Part shown: positions 1 through 9,456 of the stretch, in pieces
Numbering within the stretch: position 1 is the first letter of the stretch
How the letters are laid out: every line of letters starts with the position of its first letter
NCBI RefSeq assembly: GCF_000258175.1
Contig: NZ_JH636049.1
Span: 4,255,482-4,319,481, forward strand
Source: Saccharomonospora xinjiangensis XJ-54
GTDB taxonomy: Bacteria; Actinomycetota; Actinomycetes; Mycobacteriales; Pseudonocardiaceae
Length of the DNA stretch: 64,000 nt
Direction: 5' to 3'
Made by a program: the position numbers and the translations under genes
The notes under the pieces: model-generated
What the model was told of the DNA's origin: nothing
What the model saw: only the letters and a program-made list of their open reading frames with translations
Database searches by the model: none

Positions 1-1371
1 TCCCATCCGGTGCGGGTGCTGGGGCGGCTCGACACTCCACTGTCGCGCTGGCTGTGGCTGGTGAAGTGGCTGCTCGTCCTCCCGCACCTGCTCGTGCTGG
101 CTCTGCTGTGGATCGCCTTCGTGGTACTCACCGTGGTGGCGTTCGTGGCGATCCTGGTGACCGCTCGCTACCCTCGCGGGCTGTTCGACTTCAACGTCGG
201 GGTGCTGCGGTGGACGTGGCGGGTCCAGTACTACGCTTACTCGGCGCTCGGTACCGACCGCTATCCACCGTTCACGCTGGCCGACGTGCCCGATTACCCC
301 GCGCGGCTGGAGATCGACTATCCCGAGCGTCTCTCCCGTGGGCTCGTTCTCGTCAAGTGGCTGCTGGCACTGCCGCACTACCTCGTGGTGGGACTGTTCG
401 CCGGTGGCGGCATGGGCGTGGTGTGGTGGCCGGATCAGGACGGTCCCACGTGGACCTGGGGAGGGCTCATCGGTGTCCTGGTGCTCATCGCGGCGGTGGT
501 GCTGCTGTTCACCGGCGACTACCCGAAACCGGTGTACAACTTCGTCCTCGGCATGGACCGCTGGGTGATCCGCGTCGGCGCCTACGTCGGTCTGCTGACC
601 GACCGGTATCCGCCGTTCCGTCTGGACATGGGAGGCGGCGAGCCCGGAGCGGAGCTGCCGGACACGCCGAGGACGGGGGCCGGCTCCGGCGGGCCCGGCC
701 GTCCCGGAGGCTGGACCGGGGGCCGGGTCGTGTCTGTGATCGTGGGAGCGCTGGTGGCCTTCGCCGCCCTTGGCCTGCTCGCCGCCGGTGGTGTGGCGCT
801 CTGGGCAGATCGGGCCGAACGCGACACCGACGGGTACCTGACCACCGCCTCCACCCTTACGACAGGGAGTTACGCGTTGAGCACCGAGCCGGTGAGGTTG
901 GACAGCGGTATCGGAGGGTGGGTCGGCTCCGGGCTCGGCGACGTGCGGGTCAGGGTCACGCCCACCGAACCGGGGAGCAGTGTGTTCCTCGGCGTGACGT
1001 CGGCGGGCGACGCCGCCCGGTACCTGCGGGGTACGGGACACGCGGTCGTGCGCGACGTCACCGGAGAGCGGGTCGTCACCGAGGTCGTGCGGCCCGGCGG
1101 CCCGCCTGCGCCACCGGAATCGGCGGACATCTGGTTGGAGTCCTCGGCGGGGGAGGGAACGCGCACGGTCGAGACCACCGTGTCGGACGGCGACCGGGTG
1201 TTCGTCGTCGTCGATCAGGATCGCGAACCCGGCGTGAGCGTGCGTGCCGAGGTGGGTGCCACCGTGCCAGCGCTGCCGTGGGTGGCCGGTGTGGCGCTCG
1301 CCTCGGGAGCCGTGCTCATTGGACTCGCCGCGCTGTTGATCGGCGTCGCCGCCCGCCGCGCGTCGGGGTGA
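1..1371 (+). CDS. DUF4389 membrane protein, 5' end outside the window
   Basis: Integral membrane protein built from two tandem DUF4389-like halves followed by a long C-terminal region. Each half has the pattern hydrophobic helix, then a YPRGLFDFNVG or YNFVLGMDRW stretch, then DRYPPF (about residues 80-87 and 200-205). A Gly/Pro-rich linker near residue 225 leads to another membrane helix, an apparently extracytoplasmic domain and a final helix at the C-terminus. An in-frame GTG lies at 10, but the frame stays open to base 1 (S-H-P before it) and family members usually begin a few residues earlier, so the true start is probably just outside the window. Function unknown. It ends 3 bp from the convergent ArsR gene. 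Confidence 0.75.
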   Translation, partial: SHPVRVLGRLDTPLSRWLWLVKWLLVLPHLLVLALLWIAFVVLTVVAFVAILVTARYPRGLFDFNVGVLRWTWRVQYYAYSALGTDRYPPFTLADVPDYPARLEIDYPERLSRGLVLVKWLLALPHYLVVGLFAGGGMGVVWWPDQDGPTWTWGGLIGVLVLIAAVVLLFTGDYPKPVYNFVLGMDRWVIRVGAYVGLLTDRYPPFRLDMGGGEPGAELPDTPRTGAGSGGPGRPGGWTGGRVVSVIVGALVAFAALGLLAAGGVALWADRAERDTDGYLTTASTLTTGSYALSTEPVRLDSGIGGWVGSGLGDVRVRVTPTEPGSSVFLGVTSAGDAARYLRGTGHAVVRDVTGERVVTEVVRPGGPPAPPESADIWLESSAGEGTRTVETTVSDGDRVFVVVDQDREPGVSVRAEVGATVPALPWVAGVALASGAVLIGLAALLIGVAARRASG

Positions 1372-1374
1372 GGC

Positions 1375-1686
1375 TCATGCCTCCTCGGCGATGAGCGCCA
1401 GCAGGCCGGGGAATCGCGACTCGATGTCGTGCCGCCGCAACGTGACCTTGCGACTGTTGCCGCGATTCACCTGGTAGACCAGCCCGGACTCCCGCAGCAC
1501 GCGGAAGTGGTGCGTCAGGGTGGACTTCGAGACGCCCAACTCGAAGCTGACGCAGGTTCGCTCCGCCCAGGGCTGGTCGTTGACGAGGTCACGGATCACC
1601 TTGCGGCGTAAGGGGTCGGCGAGCGCGCCCAGCACTGCCTGCAATGTCATCTCGGCGACGTCCGGATGGCCTTCTGTGTCCGGCAT
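1375..1686 (-). CDS. ArsR-family winged-helix repressor
   Basis: Small (103 aa) ArsR/SmtB-type winged helix-turn-helix protein. The fold is recognisable from ALADPLRRKVIRDL, then SFELGVSKSTLTHHFRVL (recognition helix) and a wing with NRGNSRKVTLRR. No cysteine cluster typical of metal sensors is visible, so the ligand is probably organic. The frame is open upstream, but ATG 1686 is preceded by a strong GGGAGGTGAG ribosome-binding site, which decides the start. It is divergent from the MFS transporter, and two palindromes sharing AGGTACG/CGTACCT lie between them. It is therefore inferred to repress both itself and the transporter. Confidence 0.85.
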   Translation of the reverse strand: MPDTEGHPDVAEMTLQAVLGALADPLRRKVIRDLVNDQPWAERTCVSFELGVSKSTLTHHFRVLRESGLVYQVNRGNSRKVTLRRHDIESRFPGLLALIAEEA

Positions 1687-1700
1687 CTCACCTCCCGGAA

Positions 1701-1726
1701 TCAGGTACGCCTTGCATCGTACCTGA
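1701..1726. promoter_or_regulatory. Palindromic operator 1 of the ArsR/MFS region
   Basis: Perfect 9-bp inverted repeat: TCAGGTACG at 1701-1709 and CGTACCTGA at 1718-1726, spacer 8. It lies immediately upstream of the ArsR start (1686). It shares the AGGTACG/CGTACCT core with the second palindrome, centred 39 bp away, so one regulator probably binds both. The assignment to the adjacent ArsR protein is inference. Confidence 0.7.
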
Positions 1727-1741
1727 GTGATCTCCAGGATT

Positions 1742-1763
1742 AGGTACGACGAAATTCGTACCT
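1742..1763. promoter_or_regulatory. Palindromic operator 2 of the ArsR/MFS region
   Basis: Perfect 8-bp inverted repeat AGGTACGA (1742-1749) and TCGTACCT (1756-1763) with a 6-bp spacer, just upstream of the ribosome-binding site of the MFS gene (GGGAG at 1766-1770). A repressor bound here would block transcription or early elongation of the transporter. Confidence 0.7.
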
Positions 1764-1780
1764 TTGGGAGTTCCGTGAAC

Positions 1781-3133
1781 ATGGAAACCGATCAGGCTGC
1801 CCTTCGCGCGGCAGGCGAGGCAGGACCACCGGCAGAGCCGCCGGGGCCGCAGGGACAGGCAAGCCAGGCACGACCGGCGACGTTGACATTGCCCTCGATA
1901 CTCCTGGCCCAGCTCGTCATCCCGCTGTCGATCGCGGGGACGGCGATCGCGCTGCCGGACATCGCCGGTGAACTCGGCTCCGACCCCGTGCCGCTCCAGG
2001 GCGTGGTGAACGGCTTCAACCTCGCGTTCGCGGTGTGCACCGTCATCTGGGGTGTCGCGGCCGACCGCATGGGACACCGGGCCGCGTTCCGGCTCGGCGT
2101 GGCTGTGGCACTGGCTGGCTCGCTGGCCAGCGCGCTGAGCCCGAGCCTCGTGCTTCTCGACATCGCCCGCGTGGTCGCCGGTGTCGGTGCCGCCGCAGTG
2201 CTGACGGGCGCGTCGTCGCTGCTGTCCTCCCTCTACACAGGACCCGCGCGGCGCCGTGCGTTCGCCCTGTTCGGCACCGTGAACGGACTCGGGCTGGCGC
2301 TCGGGCCGAGTATCTCCGGTTTCCTCGTGTCGTGGGCGGACTGGCGCGGTGTGTTCTTCGCGCAGGCCCTGGCACTGCTCGTCGCCGTGGCACTGTCCCT
2401 CGCCGTCCCCAAGGTCACAATCACCCCGATGCCGGGCCGTCGCCTGCTCGATCTGTCACTGCTGCGGCACCGGACGTTCCTGGCGATGACGCTGGTGCCC
2501 GTCGCGGGCGCGATCGGCTTCGTCACCCTGTTGACGTACCTGCCCAACGCCTTCTCCGCCGTCCTCGGCCTCGACACCGCGAGTGCGGGCCTGCTCATGC
2601 TCGCCATGACGGTGCCCGTGCTCGTCGCCCCGCTGGCCGTCGGGCAGCTCATGGTCCGCACGAGGCTCACGTCCCGTGCGGTGATCCTCGTCAGCCTCGG
2701 CTGCCTCGTCGTCGCGAGTCTCGGGCTGTCGGGGCTGTCTTCCGACACCGAGCCGGTGCACCTCATCGGCTGGATGATCGCGGCGGGATTCGGCTTCGGG
2801 CTCCCCATCGGCCTCGTGGACGACGAGGCGCTGGCGTCGATCCCGGCCGACCGGGTTGGCACGGCGGCCGGCCTGCTGAACCTCGCCCGCATCGGGAGCG
2901 AAGCCCTCGCCGTCGCCGGGTACGCCGCCGCGCTCGCGGCCGTCGTCGCGACGCGGATCGCCGATCCGACGTTGGCAGGCGAGGTCGCTGCCGGTGCGCA
3001 GGGACACTCCGGTAGCTACGCGACGGCGTTCCACACCGTGGTGCTGGCCATCGCGATCACCGTGGCCTGCCTCGCGCTGGTGATCACTCTGCTCCTCCGC
3101 CGCCGCGAACCGGCTCCGCAAGCCAGTTCGTAG
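1781..3133 (+). CDS. MFS transporter, DHA-type drug efflux family
   Basis: About 450 aa with roughly 12 hydrophobic segments. The first helices carry the MFS pattern SIAGTAIALPDIAGELG, then GFNLAFAVCTVIWGVAADRMGHR, which is the motif A loop between TM2 and TM3, and RVVAGVGAAAVLTGASSLL in TM4. These resemble DHA1/DHA2 proton-coupled drug exporters. ATG 1781 follows GGGAG with 10 bp spacing; an in-frame GTG at 1775 is an alternative start. The gene is divergent from an ArsR repressor with two shared operators, which suggests substrate-inducible efflux. The substrate cannot be told from the sequence. Confidence 0.85.
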   Translation: METDQAALRAAGEAGPPAEPPGPQGQASQARPATLTLPSILLAQLVIPLSIAGTAIALPDIAGELGSDPVPLQGVVNGFNLAFAVCTVIWGVAADRMGHRAAFRLGVAVALAGSLASALSPSLVLLDIARVVAGVGAAAVLTGASSLLSSLYTGPARRRAFALFGTVNGLGLALGPSISGFLVSWADWRGVFFAQALALLVAVALSLAVPKVTITPMPGRRLLDLSLLRHRTFLAMTLVPVAGAIGFVTLLTYLPNAFSAVLGLDTASAGLLMLAMTVPVLVAPLAVGQLMVRTRLTSRAVILVSLGCLVVASLGLSGLSSDTEPVHLIGWMIAAGFGFGLPIGLVDDEALASIPADRVGTAAGLLNLARIGSEALAVAGYAAALAAVVATRIADPTLAGEVAAGAQGHSGSYATAFHTVVLAIAITVACLALVITLLLRRREPAPQASS

Positions 3134-3163
3134 CCGCCGGATGGCGCCGGAGGTGTGCGCGAG

Positions 3164-5896
3164 CTAGCCCGTCGCGGCGGGGGCGAGGACGTCCCTGCCG
3201 CCCCAGCCGCGAGCTCGCCGCCACCAGCGGTACCACTCGTCGATTCCCCACACGACGAACGGAAAGACCACCAGCATGGCGAGCTGTTCGGCAGGAGGCG
3301 GCGCGGTGCCGAAGACCGCCCGCAGCGGAGGCAGCGTGACCACGGCTGCCGAGAACACCACCTCGAAGAGGATTCCCCAGAGCAGGAGCCGGTTCGACCA
3401 CGGGCCCACCGTGCGGAGGGAGGCGTACTGGGCTCGGGAGGCGAACGCCGTGCCGATCTGACACGCGACGATGCCGAGGAACGTCATGGTGGTCGCCTGC
3501 TGCCACACCGGGTGCAGCGCCGTGCCCTCCCCGACGGGCGCGCCGAAATACCAGCCTCCCGCGAAGAGCGTGAGGAAGAACCCGCCGAGCACCAGCACGG
3601 CCGAGACACCACCCAGCAGGCCCCATGCCCTCCCGAGCATCGCGTGCGTGATGACGTTCTCCGACCGGCGGCGCGGCGGGCGGCTCATCACGCCGGGCTC
3701 GGCGGGCTCTCGGCCGAGCGCCAGCGCGGGAAGGGTCTCGGTGCCGAGGTCGATGGCCAGGATCTGCAACACCGTCAACGGAAGCGGTATCCGGCCTCCG
3801 GACAACGCGAACAGCAGGAACGGGATCACTTCCGGCGTCGCGTGCGCGAAGATGTAGACGATGAACTTGCGGACGTTGTCGTAGACCCGCCTTCCTTCCT
3901 CCACCGCCGTGACGATCGTGGAGAAGTTGTCGTCGGTGAGCACCATGGTCGATGCCTCGCGGGCCACGTCGGTGCCCGTCACCCCCATGGCGACGCCGAT
4001 GTCGGCCCGCCGCAGCGCAGGCGCGTCGTTCACGCCGTCGCCGGTCATCGCCACGACGTTGCCCTGTGCGCGCAGCGCGTCGGCGATCCGCAGCTTCACC
4101 TCAGGTGAGGTGCGGGCGAAGACGAGTTCCCTCTTTCCTTCGAGGAGGCTCTCCAGCTCGCGTTCGCTCAACTCGGCCAGTCGGTCACCGGTGATCACCG
4201 TGGGGTGGTCGCGGGCGAGGCCGATCTTTCTGGCGATCTCACCCGCCGTCAGCGCGTGGTCACCGGTGACCATGATCAGCCGGATACCCGCGGAGTGACA
4301 TCGGGCCACCGCCTCGGGCACGCCGTCGCGAGGCGGGTCGATCATGGCCGCGACACCGATCAGGGTCAGGTCCCGCTCCAGCTCGTCACGCCGCGCGTCC
4401 GCCGCGTCGCCGGTGACGTCCCTGGTCGCCACGGCGAGCAGCCGGAGCCCCTGATGGGCGTACCGGTCGATGGCCTCCGTGACCCTTGCCCGCTCCGTGT
4501 CCGTCAACGGCTGGGGGCCACCCTCGCCCGGCAGGTAGGTCGTGGCCCGCTCCAGCACGGCCTCGGGCGCTCCCTTCACGTTCAGCACGGTGCGATCGCC
4601 CCGGCGATCGAGCGTGGACATGAGCCGGAGAGTGGCATCGAAATGGAACTGGCGGAGCCGGTGCCCGGCCCGCCGCTCCGGCGAGACGTCCTCGCCGAGT
4701 GACCTCGCCGCCCGCAGCAGGGCGATCTCCGTCTGGTCGCCGGAGCCTTCCGCGCCGGGATCGGACGGGTCGAGTTCGGCGTTCGAACACGCCGACACCA
4801 CCTCGGCGAGAGCCCTCGCGGGCTCGGGTGGGGTGCCGGACGCCTCACCGGTCAGTTCACCGGCGAAGGTCCAGAGGCGGGTCACGCGCATCCGGTTGCG
4901 GGTGAGCGTGCCCGTCTTGTCCGTGCAGATCACCGTCGTCGAACCGAGGGTTTCCACGGCGGACAGCCGCTTCACGACGGCGCCGCCCCGGGCGAGCGCG
5001 CGGACCCCGACCGCGAGAGCCAGGGTGATCGTCGGCAGCAACCCTTCGGGGACGTTCGCCACCAGCAACCCGATGGCGAAGTTGAGCGCGTCGTCGAGGG
5101 GCAGTCCCGCGACGAACGCGCCGAGCGGCAGGAACGCGACACCGACGCCGACGGCGACCGCCGCGATCAGCCACGCCACCCGCTTCACCTGCTTTTCGAG
5201 CGGGCTCTCGTCGCGCCCGACCCGCTGCGAGAGGGCCGCGATCTTGCCGAGTTCGGTGTGCATGCCCGTGGCGAACACCACGGCGAGCGCCTGCCCTCCC
5301 GTGCAGTTCGTCCCGCTGAACAGCAGATCGCGGGCATCGAGCAGTGGCCCTGTCACATCCTTCAATTCGGCGGATCGGTAGGCGGGCAGCGACTCACCGG
5401 TGAGCGGGGAGAGATCGACCTCCACGCTGCCGTCGAGCAGCCGCGCATCGGCGGAAACGCGGTCGCCCTCCTCGACGACGAGCACATCACCCGGCACGAG
5501 GTCGCGGGCCTCGACCGCCGTGCGTGTCCCGTCCCGCAGCACGGTTGCCCTCGCGGGCAGGTAGGCGGACAGCGCCTCCACCGCCTTCTCGGCCTGTTGT
5601 TCCTGGGTGAACGCGAACGCGGCGTTGAGCACGATGACGGCCACCACCGCCACGGCGAGTTCGGTGGACGACGACACCATGGCGAGCAGCGCCGCCAGCC
5701 ACAGCAGCAGGGCGAGCGGGTGAGTGAACTGGCGGATGAGCTGTCGCGGCCAGTCGGTGCGCTGTTTCCTCCGTAGCTCGTTGGGCCCGTAGATCTCCAG
5801 CCGCCGGGCCGCTTCCCGCGACGGCAGCCCGCCCGGTTTGCTGCGCAGATCCCGCAACAGCAGCGTGACGGGCTCCCTCGGATCGCTCTGCGACAC
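3164..5896 (-). CDS. P2-type cation-transporting ATPase (CtpF/Ca2+-ATPase-like)
   Basis: P-type ATPase of about 910 aa that pumps cations using an aspartyl-phosphate intermediate. In order: an N-terminal cation-ATPase segment ([19 protein letters not shown]), two helices, the actuator domain with TGES (residues 166-169), the TM4 motif PEGLLP (283-288), phosphorylation site DKTGT (326-330), the nucleotide and HAD domains with [12 protein letters not shown], then six C-terminal helices. The PEGLLP motif places it with Ca2+ or Na+/K+-like P2 pumps rather than heavy-metal P1B pumps. The start is uncertain: GTG 5896 has a weak TGGGAA upstream, while GTG 5980 has no ribosome-binding site and would nearly abut the divergent gene. 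CtpF-like ATPases sit in the mycobacterial DosR regulon beside stress proteins, and a universal stress protein lies nearby. Confidence 0.87.
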   Translation of the reverse strand: MSQSDPREPVTLLLRDLRSKPGGLPSREAARRLEIYGPNELRRKQRTDWPRQLIRQFTHPLALLLWLAALLAMVSSSTELAVAVVAVIVLNAAFAFTQEQQAEKAVEALSAYLPARATVLRDGTRTAVEARDLVPGDVLVVEEGDRVSADARLLDGSVEVDLSPLTGESLPAYRSAELKDVTGPLLDARDLLFSGTNCTGGQALAVVFATGMHTELGKIAALSQRVGRDESPLEKQVKRVAWLIAAVAVGVGVAFLPLGAFVAGLPLDDALNFAIGLLVANVPEGLLPTITLALAVGVRALARGGAVVKRLSAVETLGSTTVICTDKTGTLTRNRMRVTRLWTFAGELTGEASGTPPEPARALAEVVSACSNAELDPSDPGAEGSGDQTEIALLRAARSLGEDVSPERRAGHRLRQFHFDATLRLMSTLDRRGDRTVLNVKGAPEAVLERATTYLPGEGGPQPLTDTERARVTEAIDRYAHQGLRLLAVATRDVTGDAADARRDELERDLTLIGVAAMIDPPRDGVPEAVARCHSAGIRLIMVTGDHALTAGEIARKIGLARDHPTVITGDRLAELSERELESLLEGKRELVFARTSPEVKLRIADALRAQGNVVAMTGDGVNDAPALRRADIGVAMGVTGTDVAREASTMVLTDDNFSTIVTAVEEGRRVYDNVRKFIVYIFAHATPEVIPFLLFALSGGRIPLPLTVLQILAIDLGTETLPALALGREPAEPGVMSRPPRRRSENVITHAMLGRAWGLLGGVSAVLVLGGFFLTLFAGGWYFGAPVGEGTALHPVWQQATTMTFLGIVACQIGTAFASRAQYASLRTVGPWSNRLLLWGILFEVVFSAAVVTLPPLRAVFGTAPPPAEQLAMLVVFPFVVWGIDEWYRWWRRARGWGGRDVLAPAATG

Positions 5897-5994
5897 GTTC
5901 CCAGGCTGGCAGCGCGGGTATGCCGGGGTGTAGAGCCGAAGGGCCACGCGGGGCAACGGGGCCTGCGAGGCTGTGGCCACCTACGGGGTGAGGT

Positions 5995-8283
5995 GTGAAG
6001 ACGGGAATGTGGCGTGCTGCTTGGGTGTCCCGGCACGTGTGGGTGCTGGTGGGGGTGTCGGTGCTCCTGGTGGCCGGATTCGCCGCGTGGCCGCTGGACG
6101 GGGGCGCCGAGCGGTGGTTGTGGGCCGCGGCCACGGCGGGCGCGCTCGTGCCGTCGGTGGCGCGCGTGGTCGCGGACCTGCGCAGACGCCGCTACGGGGC
6201 GGATCTGCTCGCGGTGCTCGCGCTGGTGGGGACACTCGCGGTGGGCGAGTACCTCGCCGGCGCGGTCGTCGCGCTGATGGTGGCGACGGGGCAGGTGCTG
6301 GAAGCCGCCGCGGCCAAGCGGGCGGCACGCGACCTCTCGGGCTTGCTGACCCGCGCGCCGCACCACGCACACCGGCGTACGGACGGCGAACTGGTGACGG
6401 TGCCGGTGGAGGAGGTCGCCGTCGGTGACGAACTCGTCGTGCTGCCCGGCGAGATCGTGCCGGTGGACGGCGTGCTGCGGGGCGAGGGAGTCTTCGACGA
6501 GTCGGCGCTCACGGGAGAACCCGAGCCGGTGGTGCGGCCGAAGGGCGATCGCCTGCGCAGCGGAACGGTCAACGCGGGCGCCGCTGTGGACCTGGCCACG
6601 GCCGCGACCGTCGCCGACAGCACCTACGCCGGCATCATCCGGCTGGCCGAGCAGGCGGCGGCGGAACGCGCGCCGATCGCCAGGCTCGCAGACCGGGTCG
6701 CGGGCTGGTTCCTCCCGCTCGCACTGGTGATCGCGGGTGTCGCTTGGCTCGCGGCGGGGGACGCGGTCACGGCCGTCGCCGTGCTGGTCACCGCCACTCC
6801 CTGCCCGCTGCTTCTCGCGGTGCCGATCGCCGTCACCGGTGGCATGTCGCGCACGTCGCGAGCCGGGATCGTCGTTCGTGACGGCGCCGCGCTCGAACTG
6901 CTGGGCCACACGACGACGTTGCTGCTGGACAAGACCGGCACGGTGACGCAGGGACGGCCGGAGATCACCGATGTCGTCTGCGCTCCCGGCATCACCGCCA
7001 CCGACGCGCTGCGGCTCGCCGCCTCGGTGGAGCAGTACTCGCCGCACGTCCTGGCAGCCGCCGTCCTGCGCGCCGCGGACAGAGCCGGCGTCAAGGCCGG
7101 AGCAGCCGAGGAGGTCACCGAGATTCCTGGCCGCGCGGCCCAGGGCAGGGTCGGTGGCCGAACGGTGCGGGTGGGGAGGATGCCGCCCGGCACGGCGATC
7201 CCGGAGTGGGCCGCCGCGGTGCGGCGCCGAGGGCGTCTCGACCTCGCGACCGTCATTTGGGTGACCGTTGACGGCGAACTGTCCGGCGCCCTGCTCGGAC
7301 GCGACCGCATCAGGGCCGACGCGGCCCGCACGATGCGGCGCCTGCATGCCGAGGGGGTGAAGCGCGTCGTCCTGCTCACCGGCGACAGGGTGGACAGCTC
7401 GGCCGAGGTCGCGTCCATGCTCGGCCTCGACGAGGTGCAGGCCGAGGCCACACCCGAGGACAAGATCGCCAGGGTGCGGCGGGAAAGCGGTGAGGGAGTC
7501 GTCGTGATGGTGGGCGACGGCATCAACGACGCTCCCGCGCTCGCCGCGGCCGATGTCGGGATCGCCCTCGGTTCTCGTGGCTCGACCGCCGCCGTGCAGG
7601 CGGCGGACGCGGTGATCGTGGACGACCGGATCGACCGGCTCGCCGACTCCATGGAGATCGCCCGGCGAACCCGCAGGGTGGCCGCGCAGAGCGGTGTCAT
7701 CGGCACCGTGCTGTCGCTGACGGCCATGATCGCGGCAGCGCTGGGCTGGCTGGTTCCCGTGGCCGGTGCCGTCGTGCAGGAGGGCATCGACGTGGCGGTG
7801 ATCCTCAACAGCCTTCGGGTCCTCAGAGCGGGACGGCGCCGCGCTCATCCCGAGGCCGACGCCCTGCTGCGACGGTTCGCCGGTGAGCACGAGAGCCTCG
7901 AACCGGTGCGCGCGTCGGTCCGCCACGCGGCGGACTCGCTGTCGGCGGGAGCGACCCCGGAGGCGGACGCCGCCGTTCGCCGCGCCTACCGGCTGCTCGT
8001 CGATGAGCTGCTCCCTCACGAGAACGCCGAGGAAGCCGAACTGTATCCCGTGCTGGGCGGCGTGTTCGGCAGCACGGAGCCGACGGTGACGATGAGCAGG
8101 GGCCACGCCGAGATCGCGCGATTGTGCCGTCGGCTCGGACGCCATCTGGACACCTCGCCGGACGGGATCGTCACCGAGCAGATCGACGACCTCAGGGCGA
8201 CGCTCTACGGCCTCGACGCCGTCCTCACCCTCCACTTCGCGCAGGAGGAGGAGGGCTACTTCACGCTCAGCAAGGGCGACTGA
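5995..8283 (+). CDS. P1B-5-type metal ATPase with C-terminal hemerythrin-like domain
   Basis: 762-aa heavy-metal P1B ATPase. Visible motifs are TGEP in the actuator domain (173-176), TPCP in the metal-binding helix (268-271), phosphorylation site DKTGT (312-316) and VGDGINDAPAL. The TPC signature, as opposed to CPC or SPC, defines the P1B-5 group. Known members such as Sinorhizobium Nia export Fe2+/Ni2+ and carry a hemerythrin domain. Here residues about 618-762 form such a domain, with H632, H644, H675-x3-E679, H704, H717 and H747-x3-E751 in the order expected for a di-iron helical bundle. No N-terminal heavy-metal domain is present. It probably exports Fe2+ or Ni2+ with an iron or redox-sensing tail. 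It is divergent from the P2 ATPase. Confidence 0.9.
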   Translation: MKTGMWRAAWVSRHVWVLVGVSVLLVAGFAAWPLDGGAERWLWAAATAGALVPSVARVVADLRRRRYGADLLAVLALVGTLAVGEYLAGAVVALMVATGQVLEAAAAKRAARDLSGLLTRAPHHAHRRTDGELVTVPVEEVAVGDELVVLPGEIVPVDGVLRGEGVFDESALTGEPEPVVRPKGDRLRSGTVNAGAAVDLATAATVADSTYAGIIRLAEQAAAERAPIARLADRVAGWFLPLALVIAGVAWLAAGDAVTAVAVLVTATPCPLLLAVPIAVTGGMSRTSRAGIVVRDGAALELLGHTTTLLLDKTGTVTQGRPEITDVVCAPGITATDALRLAASVEQYSPHVLAAAVLRAADRAGVKAGAAEEVTEIPGRAAQGRVGGRTVRVGRMPPGTAIPEWAAAVRRRGRLDLATVIWVTVDGELSGALLGRDRIRADAARTMRRLHAEGVKRVVLLTGDRVDSSAEVASMLGLDEVQAEATPEDKIARVRRESGEGVVVMVGDGINDAPALAAADVGIALGSRGSTAAVQAADAVIVDDRIDRLADSMEIARRTRRVAAQSGVIGTVLSLTAMIAAALGWLVPVAGAVVQEGIDVAVILNSLRVLRAGRRRAHPEADALLRRFAGEHESLEPVRASVRHAADSLSAGATPEADAAVRRAYRLLVDELLPHENAEEAELYPVLGGVFGSTEPTVTMSRGHAEIARLCRRLGRHLDTSPDGIVTEQIDDLRATLYGLDAVLTLHFAQEEEGYFTLSKGD

Positions 8284-8304
8284 ACCGTGGCGCGCGCGGG
8301 TGTG

Positions 8305-8925
8305 TCAGGGGTGAGGCGCGCCTGCCCGTTCGGCCACGGCAGCGATCGTGCGCAGCGTGCTCTTCTGGATCGCGCCGACGAACGGGCGGACGGTCCTCCA
8401 GTAGCGGGCGAACCTGGCCGCCGAACCACGGTCCGTCGTCGTGACCCTCGTGTCGTAGCTGACCAGCGATCGCAGGCCGTAGGGGCGCACGGACAGCGAC
8501 ATCACGATCTTGCCGAGTCCCGGCTCCGCGAACTCGGCGAACTCGGCAGGCTCGACCTGCCGCCACCGCACGACTGGCTTCCAGAACACCCCCGCGACGC
8601 CCAGCGCCAGCTCCTCACCCTGAGTCTCGCCGAGCAGCACCCACTCGGACTCGGCGACGAGGTCGTCCACCGTCATCCTCGTGGGCGTGCGCGAGCCGCC
8701 GTGCCTGCGTTCCCGCCACCACTGTGGAAGGTCCCTGACCCTGAAGGCTGCGGTGACGAGCGGGCCCCGCACGTCCGTCAGGTCGAGCCGCCGCAGCGCG
8801 TCGTAGGTGCGGCCGGTGTCCGCGCGGACGATCAGATGCCTTGCCTGAAGCACCTGCGGCTCCGGTGCGTAGGTGTCGGCCAGCGACGGTGTGTGCCGCG
8901 TCGCGGACGGTGTCGCGTCGGTCAT
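8305..8925 (-). CDS. START/SRPBCC-like hypothetical protein
   Basis: A 206-aa soluble protein without a signal peptide. It begins with a Thr/Ser-rich leader, and its layout (SLADTYAPEPQVLQARHLIVRADTGRTYDALRRLDL, a WxRxR segment, then a hydrophobic core ending in TTDRGSAARFARYWRTVRPF) resembles SRPBCC/polyketide-cyclase-like proteins that bind hydrophobic ligands. The family match is by eye and no catalytic residue can be named. ATG 8925 is chosen over an upstream in-frame start because AGGAAGGAGT precedes it. It starts 26 bp after the universal stress protein on the same strand, so the two probably form an operon. It ends 21 bp from the convergent ATPase. Confidence 0.65.
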   Translation of the reverse strand: MTDATPSATRHTPSLADTYAPEPQVLQARHLIVRADTGRTYDALRRLDLTDVRGPLVTAAFRVRDLPQWWRERRHGGSRTPTRMTVDDLVAESEWVLLGETQGEELALGVAGVFWKPVVRWRQVEPAEFAEFAEPGLGKIVMSLSVRPYGLRSLVSYDTRVTTTDRGSAARFARYWRTVRPFVGAIQKSTLRTIAAVAERAGAPHP

Positions 8926-8951
8926 GGCGTACTCCTTCCTGAGCGGTCGGC

Positions 8952-9422
8952 TCACGGCGCCGCGAGTGTCGCCGGAACGACCACGACCGGGCACCGCGCG
9001 TGCCGGACGCAGGATGCCGAGACGCTGCCGAGCAACACCTCCGACAGCGCACCTCGCCGGTGACTGCCCACCACGAGCAGGTCCGCGTCCGCCGAAGCCT
9101 TGAGCAGTTCCGTGGCAGGGTCACCCGTGACGACCGTCTCCGTGATCCCGCCTCCGCCGAGCGCCGAGGTGATGTCGGAGACCACGTCGTGTAGGTGGGT
9201 CCGCACGCTGTCCTCGTCGGGTACGGGGCGGCGACCGTAAGGCTGGAAGGCGTATGACGTTCCCGGCAGCGGCTCGTCCCGTTCCCTGACCGCGATCACC
9301 TCCACGTCACCGCCCCGTGACGCCGCTTCCTCCGCAGCCCAGCGCACAGCCCGCTGACCCGTGGGGGAGCCGTCGAAACCCACGACGATCCTGCGTGGCG
9401 CTGCCGGGTCGAGATGGGCCAT
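8952..9422 (-). CDS. Universal stress protein (UspA family)
   Basis: A 156-aa single-domain Usp fold. IVVGFDGSPTGQRAVRWAAEEA forms the first strand and nucleotide-binding aspartate loop, and LLVVGSHRRGALSEVLLGSVSASCVRHARCPVVVVP is the C-terminal phosphate-binding loop and last strand. The usual G-2X-G-9X-G(S/T) ATP motif is only partly kept (GSHRRG with Arg in place of the second Gly, then GSVS). It may still bind ATP. It is first in a short minus-strand operon with the START-like gene. Actinobacterial homologues are often induced by hypoxia or redox stress; a weak DevR-like site lies upstream at 9457-9471. Confidence 0.88.
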   Translation of the reverse strand: MAHLDPAAPRRIVVGFDGSPTGQRAVRWAAEEAASRGGDVEVIAVRERDEPLPGTSYAFQPYGRRPVPDEDSVRTHLHDVVSDITSALGGGGITETVVTGDPATELLKASADADLLVVGSHRRGALSEVLLGSVSASCVRHARCPVVVVPATLAAP

Positions 9423-9456
9423 ACCCCATCGTCGGCACAGCGCGAGTGTGCGCTCT

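Noticed and set aside
743..756. Third CebR operator inside the DUF4389 gene (TGGGAGCGCTGGTG)
   Set aside because: Only the left half matches; it is within coding sequence and has no link to sugar genes.
3155..4108. Long plus-strand open frame across the P2 ATPase gene
   Set aside because: It is antisense to a clear P-type ATPase, and its His/Arg-rich translation has no domain. Such shadows are expected at 70 percent G+C.
5362..8235. 957-codon minus-strand open frame across the P1B-5 ATPase
   Set aside because: It is antisense to an unambiguous metal ATPase; long open antisense frames are common in this composition.
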